Shown here: positions 17,756 to 27,448 of the stretch, in pieces | Numbering within the stretch: position 1 is the first letter of the stretch | Layout: the number at the start of each line of letters is the position of its first letter | Assembly (NCBI GenBank): GCA_022565795.1 | Contig: JAIUMA010000032.1 | Coordinates: forward strand, 1 to 35,019 | Direction of reading: 5' to 3' | DNA length: 35,019 bases | Origin: Balneolia bacterium | GTDB taxonomy: Bacteria; Bacteroidota; Rhodothermia; Balneolales; Cyclonatronaceae | Program-made: the position numbers and the translations under genes | Notes under the pieces: model-generated | The model's database searches: none | What the model saw: the letters and a program-made list of their open reading frames with translations, nothing else | Told to the model about the DNA's origin: nothing

Positions 17756-19774
17756 TCAAAGATATTCGGGATCGGTAACGGGCGCCTGACAGCTATAGTC
17801 TTTGCATACATAACAGGCGGTTTCTCCCTGAATCGGTTTTTTACCCTTGTATGGAGCAAAAGAGATTTTCGATGCATCAGGGGATGTGATGAGAACGCGG
17901 TTAAACAGTTTTCCACCGGTAAAGTATTTGCTGAATATTTCGGGCTTTGTACCACTGATGATTATTTCGCCCTTGTGTTCATGCAGCTGAAGGGCGGTAT
18001 CCAGCAGATACCCAAATGAGGTCGAGTGTTTGGATGCGGTTTGCATGATGGCATCAAGAGCTTCCTGGGCTGTTTCTGTACACTGCTTATTGCCTGAAAG
18101 TAATCCACAGCGAAAAAGAGCGGCAATAGCGGCGGAGTTTCCGCCAGGAGTGGCATTATCAAACAAATCGCGATTTTTGCTTAGCAGCTGCTCATGGCTA
18201 TCGGATATGTAGTAGAAGCCATGATTCTCTTTGTCGTAGTATTCTCTAACCAGCACTTTGCAGAGATCGCATGCCTTGTTGAGCCAGACTGGATCTGCAG
18301 TGAGTTCAAAAACATGGGTAAATGCTTCGGCAAGCAGCGCTACGTCATCCAGGAATCCCGGTTGAGAAACAGTGCCATTCTTAAAGATGCGCATCACCCT
18401 TCCAGATTCAACCATGTTGTCTGAAAGGAAATTAGCCAGCTTCAGAGCGGCCTCATGGTAGGAGCTGTCTCCGAATGAACGGGCAGAGCGGCAGAGGCTT
18501 TTGAGCAGAATGGCATTCCATGAAGTGATGATTTTATCGTCCAGTCCGGGACGGGTTCTGCTTTCACGGTTTTTCAGAAGAACTTCCCTGGCCCGGTATA
18601 AAACGGCATGTGCTTCCTGCGGATCAAATCCTGAAAGGTGCGCCATTTGCTCAACCGACCCTGTGATGTGGAGAATATTACTTCCTTCCCAGTTTCCGGT
18701 TCGGCTCACGTTGTACACATCACAGAATAACTGAGTTTCGCGTTCCGGGAAGCCTGCTAATGCTTCTCGGATTTCCTCTTCGCTCCAGATGTAGAAATAG
18801 CCTTCCTCACCTTCGGTATCGGCATCGAGGGCGGAGTAGAAGCCGCCATCGGGATGCATCATCTCGCGCTGAAGGAAAGCAAGGGTTTCATCAGCAGTAT
18901 TTCTGTACAGGTCTGCTGGCTTCACGGACCAGGCGTCGGCCAGGCAACCGAGCAGCAGCGCATTGTCGTAGAGCATTTTCTCGAAGTGAGGAACGTGCCA
19001 CCGGGCATCTACGCTGTAGCGATGGAAACCACCGCCCAAATGGTCATAAATACCTCCGTAAATCATCGCTTCAAGTGAATGAGCGGCCATTTTGTAGTAC
19101 TTCGACTTCTTATAGATATAGCCGTATTTGAGCATGAAGCTGATGCCCATGGCCATCGGAAACTTGGGCGCGGTCGAAAATCCCCCGTCGGTCTCGTCGT
19201 AGTTATCACGATAGAAACGGGCAGCTTCATGAAGCTGACCATCCGAAAGGCTGGATCGTTCAACCTGCTGAAGCAAATCGCGGGATACAGCCTGACGAAT
19301 CTGATCAGCCCGCTGCTGAATCATATCCCTCTCGGTGGAGTAGATTTCGATCATTCGAAGCAGAATCTGCCTGAAAGAGGGGCGCCCCTGCATTTGTTCG
19401 GGAGGGAAGTAGGTGCCGCCAAATACCGGAACGCGTGCGGGCGTGAGCCATACGTTCAAAGGCCACCCACCCTGGCCGCTCATCATCTGGACGGCCTCCA
19501 TATAAAGGGCATCAATATCGGGCCGCTCTTCACGGTCCACTTTGATAGGTACGAAGTGAGTGTTCAGAATCCGGGCAATTTCTTCGTCTTCAAACGACTC
19601 ATGCTCCATCACATGGCACCAGTGGCAGCTGGAGTAGCCCACCGACAGAAAAATCATTTTGTCTTCATGCTCTGCTTTTTTCAGAGCTTCTTCTCCCCAC
19701 GGATACCAGTCTACCGGATTCTCTGCGTGCTGCAGGAGGTAGGGTGATGTCGAGTTTTGAAGTCGGTTAGCCAT
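17756..19774 (-). CDS. DUF255 thioredoxin-domain protein (YyaL / SSP411 family)
   Basis: Protein of 672 residues from the ATG at 19772-19774; a TTG at 19816 would add 14 unlikely residues. The N-terminus [18 protein letters not shown] and the active-site-like [13 protein letters not shown], with Cys50 and Cys53, are diagnostic of the DUF255 thioredoxin-like domain. The following [30 protein letters not shown] and GGTYFPPE are also conserved. The remaining 500 residues resemble the alpha/alpha-toroid of N-acylglucosamine epimerase/glycosidase-like proteins ([22 protein letters not shown] cut short: [20 protein letters not shown]). Bacterial members have no agreed function; a redox role is inference. 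No signal peptide, so cytoplasmic. It follows tatC by 45 bases and is probably cotranscribed. Confidence 0.92.
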   Translation of the reverse strand: MANRLQNSTSPYLLQHAENPVDWYPWGEEALKKAEHEDKMIFLSVGYSSCHWCHVMEHESFEDEEIARILNTHFVPIKVDREERPDIDALYMEAVQMMSGQGGWPLNVWLTPARVPVFGGTYFPPEQMQGRPSFRQILLRMIEIYSTERDMIQQRADQIRQAVSRDLLQQVERSSLSDGQLHEAARFYRDNYDETDGGFSTAPKFPMAMGISFMLKYGYIYKKSKYYKMAAHSLEAMIYGGIYDHLGGGFHRYSVDARWHVPHFEKMLYDNALLLGCLADAWSVKPADLYRNTADETLAFLQREMMHPDGGFYSALDADTEGEEGYFYIWSEEEIREALAGFPERETQLFCDVYNVSRTGNWEGSNILHITGSVEQMAHLSGFDPQEAHAVLYRAREVLLKNRESRTRPGLDDKIITSWNAILLKSLCRSARSFGDSSYHEAALKLANFLSDNMVESGRVMRIFKNGTVSQPGFLDDVALLAEAFTHVFELTADPVWLNKACDLCKVLVREYYDKENHGFYYISDSHEQLLSKNRDLFDNATPGGNSAAIAALFRCGLLSGNKQCTETAQEALDAIMQTASKHSTSFGYLLDTALQLHEHKGEIIISGTKPEIFSKYFTGGKLFNRVLITSPDASKISFAPYKGKKPIQGETACYVCKDYSCQAPVTDPEYL

Positions 19775-19819
19775 AATGGTGTATTTCAGCAGCCTTGGTT
19801 GCCGGCTAAGAATCAATTC

Positions 19820-20650
19820 CTAAGCCGGGTCGGGCTTTCCGTTTTCACCCCAGATTTCACGATCACGTTTTCGATTCACCACTCTGCTAATATAGATACT
19901 AAGCTGGTAGAGCAGGATAAGCGGAATGCCGATAAGAAACTGAGAAACCGGATCGGGAGGAGTGATGAAAGCCGCAAGCACAAAACACATTACGATCGCG
20001 AGCTTGCGGTATTTTCTCATAAATTCAGGCGTTAGAATACCGAATTTTGAGAGCGTATAGCTTATCATCGGGAGCTGGAAAATCAGTCCGCAGGCTACAA
20101 CCCAAAGGGTGACGGCCGAAAAATAAGCGGTGATGTCAATATCGTTTCGAACAGCTTCGGAGAGCTGGAACTGCGCGAAGAACTGAACGGCAAATGGCAC
20201 CAGCACCAGATAGCCGAAGCTCACGCCAAGAAGAAAAAGGAAAACTATAACAAAAGCAGTCCAGCGGGTTTTCTTTACGCCCGGTCTTTCCAGAGCTGGC
20301 TCGATAAACTTCCAAAGCTGATATATGAATAGCGGCGAACCAATAATGAAGCCAATTACAATGAGCGTACCCCAATAAGTAAAAAACTGTCCCGGAAGGC
20401 GTCTGTTTTGAAGGGACACGTCTACAGCTTCAAGGCCAATAAATTTGTAGACAAAAAAGTCGGCGTATACGGGACCGAGCAGTACGGTATCGATCAGAAA
20501 ATCGGAATAGATGAAGGCAACAATCACGCCCAGAACCACTCCGCCGAGCCCTTTGATGATACGCCATCTGAGCTCCTCGAGATGATCGAGGAACGACATA
20601 TTATCCGTATCCAGTTTGGGCGGCTCGGGTGTTGGAAGATCCCGGTCCAT
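19820..20650 (-). CDS. tatC: Sec-independent protein translocase TatC
   Basis: Integral membrane receptor for twin-arginine signal peptides in the Tat export system. From the ATG at 20648-20650 the protein has 276 residues; a GTG at 20677 adds nine residues, and the Met at 20599 would start directly at the conserved MSFLDHLEELR. The conserved cytoplasmic N-terminal motif FLDHLEELRWR is followed by six hydrophobic helices. The conserved loop reads YQLWKFIEPALERPGVKK, and AAFITPPDPVSQ precedes the fifth and sixth helices. TatA/TatB partners are not in this window, so they must be encoded elsewhere. The DUF255 gene follows directly. Confidence 0.95.
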   Translation of the reverse strand: MDRDLPTPEPPKLDTDNMSFLDHLEELRWRIIKGLGGVVLGVIVAFIYSDFLIDTVLLGPVYADFFVYKFIGLEAVDVSLQNRRLPGQFFTYWGTLIVIGFIIGSPLFIYQLWKFIEPALERPGVKKTRWTAFVIVFLFLLGVSFGYLVLVPFAVQFFAQFQLSEAVRNDIDITAYFSAVTLWVVACGLIFQLPMISYTLSKFGILTPEFMRKYRKLAIVMCFVLAAFITPPDPVSQFLIGIPLILLYQLSIYISRVVNRKRDREIWGENGKPDPA

Positions 20651-20726
20651 TATTTGCCTTTGAGTTGTGCTCGCCACGCTGTCGCTGACCGTTAAAAAGT
20701 TGGATGAATGTGTACGCTATGAACTG

Positions 20727-20763
20727 CTAAAAATAAACCTGCCGGACAAAACATCCGGCAGGT
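20727..20763 (-). terminator. intrinsic terminator after glyA
   Basis: A perfect 10-bp inverted repeat, ACCTGCCGGA at 20737-20746 and TCCGGCAGGT at 20754-20763, encloses a seven-base loop. Read on the minus strand it is followed by a T-rich tail (TTATTTTTAG). It lies 23 bases after the glyA stop codon. Confidence 0.9.
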
Positions 20764-20786
20764 CTGTAAATTAAGCTCTGGTAATA

Positions 20787-22091
20787 TCAGACGCTAACGG
20801 CATCATAAAGAGGAAAACGCTCGCAAAGGGCCTTCACTTCCTGAGCAGTTTTGTGATGCAGCTGCTCGTCGGATGGATTGCTGAGGACCTGATCCATCAG
20901 CTTGGCCAGGTATTCAAACTCGGCCTCTTTCATGCCACGAGTGGTCATAGCCGGTGCGCCAACGCGAATGCCCGATGTTACGAACGGGCTTTCTGTATCG
21001 AAAGGAACCATGTTTTTGTTAACGGTAATTTCGGCCGCACCAAGAATATTCTCAGCCGTTGTACCCGTAATATTTTTGTTGCGCAGGTCGATGAGGAGAA
21101 GGTGATTGTCGGTTCCGCCGCTTACAAGATTGTATCCCATTTCGGACAACGCCCTACCCATAGCCCTGGCGTTTTTGATAACTTGCTGCTGGTAGATTTT
21201 GAAATCAGGTTGAAGTGCTTCGCCAAAAGCTACGGCTTTGGCTGCAATCACGTGCATGAGCGGTCCGCCCTGTGTGCCCGGAAAAACGGCTCCATCGAGC
21301 ACTTCACCCCAGTTCTTCACACGTCCTGACTTCGGTGCAATTTTGCCAATCGTATTTTCGGTGTCACGGCCTACGAGAATCATGCCGCCGCGCGGGCCAC
21401 GAAGCGTTTTATGCGTGGTGGTTGTGGTTACATGAGCCCACGGAAGCGGGTCGTTAAGTAGTTTTGCTGCAATCAGACCGGCCGTGTGCGCCATATCCAT
21501 CCAGAGGAAAGCGCCAACTTCATCGGCTATATCGCGGAAGGCTTCGTAGTCGAAATCGCGTGTGTATGCCGAAGCGCCAATAGAAATCATGCGAGGCTTT
21601 ACCTGCTTTGCCTTGTCGCGGATTTTGTTCATATCCAGACGACCGGTTTCCTTTTCAACTCCATAGAAATGGGCATCGTACATAATGCCGCTGAAGTTCA
21701 CCGGAGAGCCGTGGGTAAGGTGTCCGCCGTGGGACAGATCAAAGCCGAGGAGCTTGTCACCCGGCTTCATAAACGTGAGATAAACGGCTGCATTTGCCTG
21801 AGCGCCGGAGTGGGGCTGTACGTTCACCCAGTCGGCTCCGAAGAGCGTTTTGGCGCGATCGCGGGCGAGATCCTCTACAACATCTACAAATTTACATCCG
21901 CCGTAGTAGCGCTTGCCGGGAAGGCCTTCGGCATATTTGTTGGTGAGAGCCGAGCCCATGGCTTCCATCACCGCTTTGGAGGCGAAGTTCTCGGAAGCAA
22001 TCATCTCAGCATTCTGATTCTGTCTGTCGGTTTCTTTCTCGACCAGACTGAATACTTCAGGGTCTTGTTCACTCAGGCGTTTGTTAAGCAT
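20787..22091 (-). CDS. glyA: serine hydroxymethyltransferase
   Basis: PLP enzyme that converts serine and tetrahydrofolate to glycine and 5,10-methylenetetrahydrofolate, the main one-carbon source; cytoplasmic. The 434 residues match the family. The PLP lysine is Lys228 in [14 protein letters not shown]. Other landmarks are the N-terminal [68 protein letters not shown] and GAPAMTTRG. The ATG is nine bases after the rpiB stop codon, so the two form an operon with likely coupled translation. A strong terminator follows. Confidence 0.98.
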   Translation of the reverse strand: MLNKRLSEQDPEVFSLVEKETDRQNQNAEMIASENFASKAVMEAMGSALTNKYAEGLPGKRYYGGCKFVDVVEDLARDRAKTLFGADWVNVQPHSGAQANAAVYLTFMKPGDKLLGFDLSHGGHLTHGSPVNFSGIMYDAHFYGVEKETGRLDMNKIRDKAKQVKPRMISIGASAYTRDFDYEAFRDIADEVGAFLWMDMAHTAGLIAAKLLNDPLPWAHVTTTTTHKTLRGPRGGMILVGRDTENTIGKIAPKSGRVKNWGEVLDGAVFPGTQGGPLMHVIAAKAVAFGEALQPDFKIYQQQVIKNARAMGRALSEMGYNLVSGGTDNHLLLIDLRNKNITGTTAENILGAAEITVNKNMVPFDTESPFVTSGIRVGAPAMTTRGMKEAEFEYLAKLMDQVLSNPSDEQLHHKTAQEVKALCERFPLYDAVSV

Positions 22092-22100
22092 GGCAGTAGT

Positions 22101-22538
22101 TTAGTCGTTAGAAGCGTTGATTTTATCGATACGTCTTTGGTGCCGTCCGCCCTCGAATTCAGAAGAAAGCCAGGCGCTTATAATGGCTTCGATTTCTTCT
22201 TCGGTAAGAAACCGGCCCGGCAGACAGAGTACATTCGATTTATTGTGCTCGGCAGAGAGGGATGCGATTTCCGGATTCCATGCAATAGCGGCACGAACTC
22301 CCGGGAACTTGTTGGCGGTCATGCACATTCCCTGGCCCGAACCGCATACCAGAATACCGCGTTCGTATTCGCCGTCGGTTACGGATGATGCAACGAGTTT
22401 GGCGAAATCAGGATAATCGACAGAGTTTTCGTCGTGCGTGCCGTAATCAACCGGCATATGGCCGAGTTTTTCGAGAGCTTTTTTGGCTAATTCTTTGGCC
22501 GGATATCCGGCGTGGTCGGAAGCAATAGGTATAATCAT
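22101..22538 (-). CDS. rpiB: ribose 5-phosphate isomerase B
   Basis: Interconverts ribose 5-phosphate and ribulose 5-phosphate in the pentose phosphate pathway. The 145 residues are the standard RpiB length. The N-terminal IASDHAGY binds phosphate, and Cys65 in LVCGSGQGM is the catalytic base of the family. NKFPGVRAAIAW and EHNKSNVLCLPGR are also conserved. It is the first gene of a tight rpiB-glyA pair; an exported DUF4159 gene lies 53 bases upstream on the same strand and may share the transcript. Confidence 0.97.
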   Translation of the reverse strand: MIIPIASDHAGYPAKELAKKALEKLGHMPVDYGTHDENSVDYPDFAKLVASSVTDGEYERGILVCGSGQGMCMTANKFPGVRAAIAWNPEIASLSAEHNKSNVLCLPGRFLTEEEIEAIISAWLSSEFEGGRHQRRIDKINASND

Positions 22539-22591
22539 AATTGCACAATTTAACGGTATTTTTTATGATTGTGAAGACGCTAATATAAATC

Positions 22592-23329
22592 TTAACGTTC
22601 GCTGGTGAAGGCGTAAACAAGCAAATTGACGCCCATTCTGAGGGCCTTCAGCCTGATGTCTTCAGGCGTGTTGTGTACATCGTAAGCCCAGCCGTCGGCC
22701 AGGTTGGACTCGTACGTGTAGAATACTGCCAGACGACCGTTTCGGAAGATGCCGAAACCCTGTGGTGGCTTCCCTTCGTGTTCATGAATTTTTGGGAGTC
22801 CTTCCGGAAACTCGAACACCTGATTATAAATCGGGTGGTTAAACGGCAGCTCTACGAGCTCATCATCCGGAAAGGCAAGGGCTATAAAGTCTCTTACATA
22901 AGGGTCGAAACCGTAGTCGTCGTCTATATAAAGAAATCCACCGTTGTCAACATACTCACGGATGTTATTGGCTTCCGACTGATTTACGGTCAGGTTTCCG
23001 TGGCCGGTCATGAATGCAAAGGGGTAGCGGTGAAGGTCGCGGCTGCCGATAGGAATATCGTCAAACCGCTCACTCACTGAAATCGGAAGGTGCTGGCGGG
23101 CAAAACGAACCAGATTTGGCAATGATGAGGGATCGTTGTACCAGTCGCCACCGCCGCGGTACTGAATGCGGGCGATTCTGAAGTCGTCATCGGAAGCTTT
23201 GAGGCTGAGTTGCCCGTCGGATAAGGAGTCGGCCGCCGGTGCTAACATCAAAAGCGTTGTGGCAGTTAGTGTAATAAGAATGTATTTAAAAAAAGAGTGC
23301 ATCAAGCTGATAAAATTGAGCGTTTTCAT
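22592..23329 (-). CDS. exported DUF4159 domain protein
   Basis: Protein of 245 residues with an N-terminal signal peptide (hydrophobic stretch about 14-33, ending near APAADSL). The rest is one DUF4159 domain: FRIARIQYRGGGDWYNDP at the start, PFAFMTGHGNLTVN, then YVDNGGFLYIDDDYG and a late GRLAVFYTYESNLADGWA. The fold resembles a glutamine-amidotransferase-like/Rossmann domain in which a chamber wall reads GGFLYIDD. DUF4159 is often attached to larger membrane proteins in gene clusters with MoxR and von Willebrand-type proteins; here it stands alone. Its biochemical function is unknown. Alternative start: the Met at residue 10 still leaves a signal peptide. It is divergent from the GH13 gene. 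Confidence 0.85.
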   Translation of the reverse strand: MKTLNFISLMHSFFKYILITLTATTLLMLAPAADSLSDGQLSLKASDDDFRIARIQYRGGGDWYNDPSSLPNLVRFARQHLPISVSERFDDIPIGSRDLHRYPFAFMTGHGNLTVNQSEANNIREYVDNGGFLYIDDDYGFDPYVRDFIALAFPDDELVELPFNHPIYNQVFEFPEGLPKIHEHEGKPPQGFGIFRNGRLAVFYTYESNLADGWAYDVHNTPEDIRLKALRMGVNLLVYAFTSER

Positions 23330-23375
23330 GGTCTTTAAGATACTGCTTTAGACAGTGCCTCAAAAGTTCAACGAG

Positions 23376-23383
23376 TATCTTTG
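23376..23383 (+). promoter_or_regulatory. possible -7 element for the GH13 gene
   Basis: TATCTTTG matches the Bacteroidota -7 consensus TAnnTTTG exactly and lies 95 bases before the ATG at 23479 in the divergent gap with the DUF4159 gene. No good TTG is seen at the expected -33 distance, so support is weak. Confidence 0.3.
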
Positions 23384-23478
23384 GAATCCATTATATTATA
23401 CGCTGTTTTAAGATTTCAAGTGCTTTTGAGAAGCTTTACCGGTGCATATTCCCGCACCAGATTCAATTTTATTTATTT

Positions 23479-25377
23479 ATGATGATTAAAAAACTCATTT
23501 CAGCAGCAGCGCTACTATTTTTGTTTTCATGCGGAACGGTGGCCCAAACCAGCCACGATTATATCGATCGCGTTGAGCCACCAAACTGGTGGACAGGATT
23601 TATTGAAACCGAGCTTCAGATACTGGTTTATGGCCCGGAAGTTGGCAAAGCCCGCGTTAGTGTTGATTATCCCGGTGTTTCCCTAAATCGCATGGTTACA
23701 ACAGAGAATCCTAACTACTTGTTCGTTTATCTGGATGTTACCGAGCAGGCCGAGCCGGGCACTATCACCCTTCACTTCGAAAGAGGAAATGAAAGGTTCA
23801 CTTATGACTACGAAATTCGTGAGCGCGGCGGCTCGGAAGGCCGTCATCAGGGCTTCGACGCCAGCGATGTCATCTACCTTCTTATGCCAGACCGGTTTGC
23901 AAATGCGGATCCGTCTATCAGCGAAATTGAAGGAATGCTCGAAGGTGTGGATATGAATGAGCCTTTTGCCCGTAAAGGTGGTGACATTCAGGGGATTATC
24001 GACAATCTGGGCTACATTCAGGATTTGGGAATGACCGCCATCTGGCTGAATCCTATATTGGAGAACGATATGCCGGCCAACTATGAAATTCGCGCCGGTT
24101 TCTACCACGGTTACGCAGCTACGGATATGTACCGCGTAGACCGTCGTTTCGGAACAAATGATGACTTCAACCGCATGGTGCGTATGTCCCAGGAAATGGG
24201 CATGAAAGTGATTATGGACAAAATCCACAATCATGTTGGCACACACCACTGGTTTATTAAAGATCTGCCTTCGCATGACTGGATTCATGATCAGGAGATC
24301 TACGGCAATACCACCTACCGGACCAACACTATCATGGATCCGTACGCCTCTGAATATGATTACAACAAAACGGTGCGCGCCTGGTTCGTGGACGAAATGC
24401 CCGACCTGAACCAGAGAAATCCGCTCCTTGCTGATTACCTCATCCAAAACACGCTTTGGTGGATTGAAGAGAGCGGAATAGACGGTATTCGTATGGATAC
24501 TCACGCTTATCCTTACCCGGACTACATGGCCGAATGGACGCGCCGTGTTCTTGAGGAGTATCCTACCTTTAACATCGTTGGTGAAGTATGGATGCCCGAC
24601 GTTCCGACTACAGCTTGGTGGCAGTTCGATTTCCCGACTCAGAGCGGATATAACTCCTACCTGCCGAGCACAACCGATTTTCCTTTGTTCAGCGCCATCT
24701 CGCGTGGCTTGAATGAAGGCGGCGGATGGGATAGCGGTATGGCTCGAATTTACTACACTTTGGGACAGGACTTCTTGTACACCGATCCTATGCTGAACGT
24801 GATATTTGTAGACAACCACGACCTTACCCGTTTCATGGATATCGTAGGCGGTGATCCGGCTAAATTTAAGCTTGGTATGGCGCTAATTCTCACAACCCGC
24901 GGAATTCCGCAGATTTATTACGGAACCGAAATTATGATGGATATGGGCGGTGATAATCATGATGCCGCCAAGCGTATTCCATTTCCGGGCGGCTGGCCGG
25001 GTGATGAAATCAATGCCTTCACTGAAGAGGGACGCATTCAGCTTGGTGAAGAGCGCGGACTTCCTGTTCAGGAAATGTTTGAATATATACGTGACCTGAG
25101 CCACTGGCGCAAGGATGCCGAAGTGATCCATAGCGGTTCGCTTCGCCACTTCGTTCCGGAAAGCAACGTATATGTTTACTTTCGTTATAACGACGATCGT
25201 ACTATTATGGTAATTCTGAATGGCGATGACTCGGAAAAAGATCTCGAAATGAACCGCTTCAGAGAGTTCACCGATTTCTTTGAAAACGGCCGTGAAGTGG
25301 TCGACGGCAGAGTATTTCCGCTTCAGCAGAGCATTCAGCTTGGTCCGCGCGAAGCGCTGATACTCGAGCTTGAATAA
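23479..25377 (+). CDS. exported GH13 alpha-glucan hydrolase (neopullulanase/SusA-like)
   Basis: Hydrolyses alpha-glucans such as maltodextrin or pullulan outside the cytoplasm. The 632 residues comprise a signal peptide, a beta-sandwich N-terminal domain of the cyclomaltodextrinase type (about 25-115), the GH13 barrel (about 128-545) and a C-terminal beta domain. Catalytic residues are visible: nucleophile Asp340 in GIRMDTHAY, acid/base Glu369 in VGEVW, and stabiliser Asp448 in FVDNHD. Conserved region I appears as DKIHNHVG. The signal peptide contains LFSCG, where Phe before Ser-Cys is unusual for a lipobox, so the protein may be either a soluble periplasmic enzyme cleaved near VAQ or a lipoprotein. 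SusA-like enzymes are periplasmic. No susC/susD pair or regulator is adjacent. A good terminator follows. Confidence 0.92.
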   Translation: MMIKKLISAAALLFLFSCGTVAQTSHDYIDRVEPPNWWTGFIETELQILVYGPEVGKARVSVDYPGVSLNRMVTTENPNYLFVYLDVTEQAEPGTITLHFERGNERFTYDYEIRERGGSEGRHQGFDASDVIYLLMPDRFANADPSISEIEGMLEGVDMNEPFARKGGDIQGIIDNLGYIQDLGMTAIWLNPILENDMPANYEIRAGFYHGYAATDMYRVDRRFGTNDDFNRMVRMSQEMGMKVIMDKIHNHVGTHHWFIKDLPSHDWIHDQEIYGNTTYRTNTIMDPYASEYDYNKTVRAWFVDEMPDLNQRNPLLADYLIQNTLWWIEESGIDGIRMDTHAYPYPDYMAEWTRRVLEEYPTFNIVGEVWMPDVPTTAWWQFDFPTQSGYNSYLPSTTDFPLFSAISRGLNEGGGWDSGMARIYYTLGQDFLYTDPMLNVIFVDNHDLTRFMDIVGGDPAKFKLGMALILTTRGIPQIYYGTEIMMDMGGDNHDAAKRIPFPGGWPGDEINAFTEEGRIQLGEERGLPVQEMFEYIRDLSHWRKDAEVIHSGSLRHFVPESNVYVYFRYNDDRTIMVILNGDDSEKDLEMNRFREFTDFFENGREVVDGRVFPLQQSIQLGPREALILELE

Positions 25378-25418
25378 AAGACTTCGGGCAGGAATGTATC
25401 CAAACTGCTATATTCTCG

Positions 25419-25457
25419 GCGGCAGGTTCTCATTTGAGAGTCTGCCGCTTTCATTTT
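25419..25457 (+). terminator. intrinsic terminator after the GH13 gene
   Basis: GCGGCAG at 25419-25425 pairs with CTGCCGC at 25442-25448. The stem continues through two G-T pairs and TCTC/GAGA to a four-base loop. The tail TTTCATTTT follows. It lies 41 bases after the stop codon and separates the enzyme gene from the next lipoprotein gene. Confidence 0.8.
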
Positions 25458-25509
25458 GGCTCAGATTTGTTGCCAGCCAACCAACAAAAATCGATTTTAA
25501 GCACAATTT

Positions 25510-26505
25510 ATGATGATCATGGTAAGACATCACATTTTTCTCGCTCTTTTTGCCATCACTTTCTTCATTGCAGCCTGTGGTACTCCTGAGCCGAGAGAAG
25601 CCAGAATTACGAACGTTACGGTAGAAGTGAGAAGCGAAATTATCATACCGGATGCACCGGAAGAGCCGCTGTATCTGAGCGCTGTAAAACGCGACGATTG
25701 TACCATTGCTCTGGCTGATGTTAGGACAAAGCTGGTTTACAGTCTCGGAGTTTGCGAGCCGGAGATAAGCGTAATTTCGGGTCAGGGCACCGAAGATCAT
25801 CAGTATCAGTTTCCGTTTCGGCTGTTTGATTTCGACGGTCTGCTTGGAATTGCAGACATGGATATCAACGAGTTTATCATCCTGGGGGAAAATGATGAGT
25901 TATACAAATTGCTGGCTTACGATGATCAGCCCGGGCGCTCGCTGAGCTACAGTTCGGGAGCTAGTCATTACTACCGGACCAACAGCGGTATCCATTTGAT
26001 GTCGCGAGTCGAAACAGAAAGTCGCTCAGTCGAAAATTTCTTCCTTCTGCCGGAGCCTTTCCAGGTATTCTCGCTCGTTGTGCCGGGCGGTGGTATTCAG
26101 CGAATCAGTGATAAGATCTACGCCATCAGCTCTCTGATGCCCTACATTTATGTCTACAATGAAACGGAGGAGCAGGTCGAATACCTGCTGCCGGATTTCA
26201 TGGAGTTCAGCCTGAATACCCGCCGTTTGCCGGATATTCCTTTTGAGGAGCAAAATGCGTTTCTCACCGAACTAAGGGAGTATCAGCAGTATTCCAATCT
26301 GCTGACGATCGAGTACAATGGTGAAACTCATCTGCTCATTTTTTATAACCTGCTAAACGAGTTTCACATGGCGATTGTGAATACCGATGGTGAGACCGTG
26401 GTAAATCAACCGCTGGACTACTACATCCTTGGTACGTTCGATGATGCCATTATCGGCATGGACGTAGAAACTGCTCAGGTGTTCCTGCTTGAGATAGGCA
26501 GCTAA
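25510..26505 (+). CDS. lipoprotein, probable 6-bladed beta-propeller
   Basis: Protein of 331 residues with a signal peptide ending in IAAC (lipidated Cys about residue 22). The mature part is rich in short beta-strands with repeated turns of the type FDFDGLLGIADMDINEFIIL and IYVYNETEEQ, and an early VISGQGTEDHQYQFPFRL that recalls the GxGxGPGEF-like segment of Bacteroidota 6-bladed beta-propeller lipoproteins. That assignment is by general resemblance only. Two Cys (residues about 68 and 83) might form a disulphide. The three start codons at 25510, 25513 and 25519 cannot be told apart by sequence. It is convergent with the DUF4249 gene, six bases apart, with no terminator between. Confidence 0.6.
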   Translation: MMIMVRHHIFLALFAITFFIAACGTPEPREARITNVTVEVRSEIIIPDAPEEPLYLSAVKRDDCTIALADVRTKLVYSLGVCEPEISVISGQGTEDHQYQFPFRLFDFDGLLGIADMDINEFIILGENDELYKLLAYDDQPGRSLSYSSGASHYYRTNSGIHLMSRVETESRSVENFFLLPEPFQVFSLVVPGGGIQRISDKIYAISSLMPYIYVYNETEEQVEYLLPDFMEFSLNTRRLPDIPFEEQNAFLTELREYQQYSNLLTIEYNGETHLLIFYNLLNEFHMAIVNTDGETVVNQPLDYYILGTFDDAIIGMDVETAQVFLLEIGS

Positions 26506-26511
26506 GCCGGA

Positions 26512-27447
26512 TTATGGTGCAAAGGGATTGATCACCTCAATCTCAGAAACGATACCCGTGCGGCTCCCGAAGATTCCAATGCCGCCTTCAACATTCCAAA
26601 GCACGTTTTCAATCTGACCGGGCGAGAGCGTGCTTGGTCCGCCCAACTGTATGCTTTGTGATCTGATGTAATCGTACAGATTGGTATCGATGGAGAAGAA
26701 TGAAACCTCGTTTGGACCATAAAAAGCGATAGCCACCCATGGAAGCTTCACAGTAGTAGTGCCGTCAGGATTAATTTCGTAATTGCTTTCATTGATGATT
26801 CCTGATGAAACCCTCCTGAACTGAAGCGGATCTTCGTCATCATCAAGAAAACCTGCATAAAACGGTGTTAGTGGCGAGTTCTCAGGATCAAGCGCGAGGG
26901 TAGAGGCAACGTAGTAGTTTTGCCTGCCAGGGTAAAAGCTGAGCGTAAACGTCGGCTCAAACTGCTCCGCTCCCTGATAAATGAAGCTGTCCCCGTTGGT
27001 TGAAACCAGTTCGAAATCACCCGGGACAAAGGTTTCTGCCGTCATTACCGGGGATAATCCGGGCGCTTCTCTTACCTCCAAAAGGTAAACGCGACCTTTC
27101 TCCACGGTAAGACTTTCATCGGAAGGCAGATAGATTCCGGGATTTTCGGACTCTTCGTACTGAATGATCATGTCGGTTTCTCCGCTGTTTGTCGTGAGGA
27201 TGACGCGTATGTCGTACCCGCTTAATGCGGCGGCCTCAAACGTGTAGGGCTGATCGAAGGGCAGGGTGCGAGACAGTTTGATATCAGGCAGAGGTTCGCC
27301 ACCGGTAAAAAATGATTCTACCACCATTTGCTCAACAAAGGAGTCCTGGGAATAAGGATCGCAGGCGGTCAGAGTCAGGAGCGTCATCACGCCGACAAAA
27401 AACGTGCATGCCGCTGAGAGCTGATTTTTAATTATGATGTGCATCAT
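26512..27447 (-). CDS. DUF4249 family lipoprotein
   Basis: Predicted lipoprotein of 311 residues; signal peptide with lipobox LTAC, Cys at residue 29. The opening VEQMVVESFFTGGEPLPDIKL cut to its core (VVESFFTGGEPLP) and the later IENVLWNVEGGIGIFGS fit the DUF4249 family, in which the first strand of the mature protein and a closing NVEGGxGxFG segment are conserved. DUF4249 proteins are encoded beside TonB-dependent receptors in Bacteroidota and are thought to act at the outer-membrane surface with them. Here the gene starts one base after the receptor stop codon, so translation is probably coupled. Substrate unknown. Confidence 0.82.
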   Translation of the reverse strand: MMHIIIKNQLSAACTFFVGVMTLLTLTACDPYSQDSFVEQMVVESFFTGGEPLPDIKLSRTLPFDQPYTFEAAALSGYDIRVILTTNSGETDMIIQYEESENPGIYLPSDESLTVEKGRVYLLEVREAPGLSPVMTAETFVPGDFELVSTNGDSFIYQGAEQFEPTFTLSFYPGRQNYYVASTLALDPENSPLTPFYAGFLDDDEDPLQFRRVSSGIINESNYEINPDGTTTVKLPWVAIAFYGPNEVSFFSIDTNLYDYIRSQSIQLGGPSTLSPGQIENVLWNVEGGIGIFGSRTGIVSEIEVINPFAP

Positions 27448-27448
27448 C

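Noticed and set aside
21486-22388. 300-codon open frame on the plus strand across glyA and rpiB
   Set aside because: It is fully antisense to two certain genes with intact motifs; its translation shows no domain and its openness follows from the codon use of the opposite strand.
23683-24819. 378-codon open frame on the minus strand inside the GH13 gene
   Set aside because: Antisense to the conserved catalytic core, rich in His/Val/Ile as expected for a mirrored frame, no recognisable domain or start signal.
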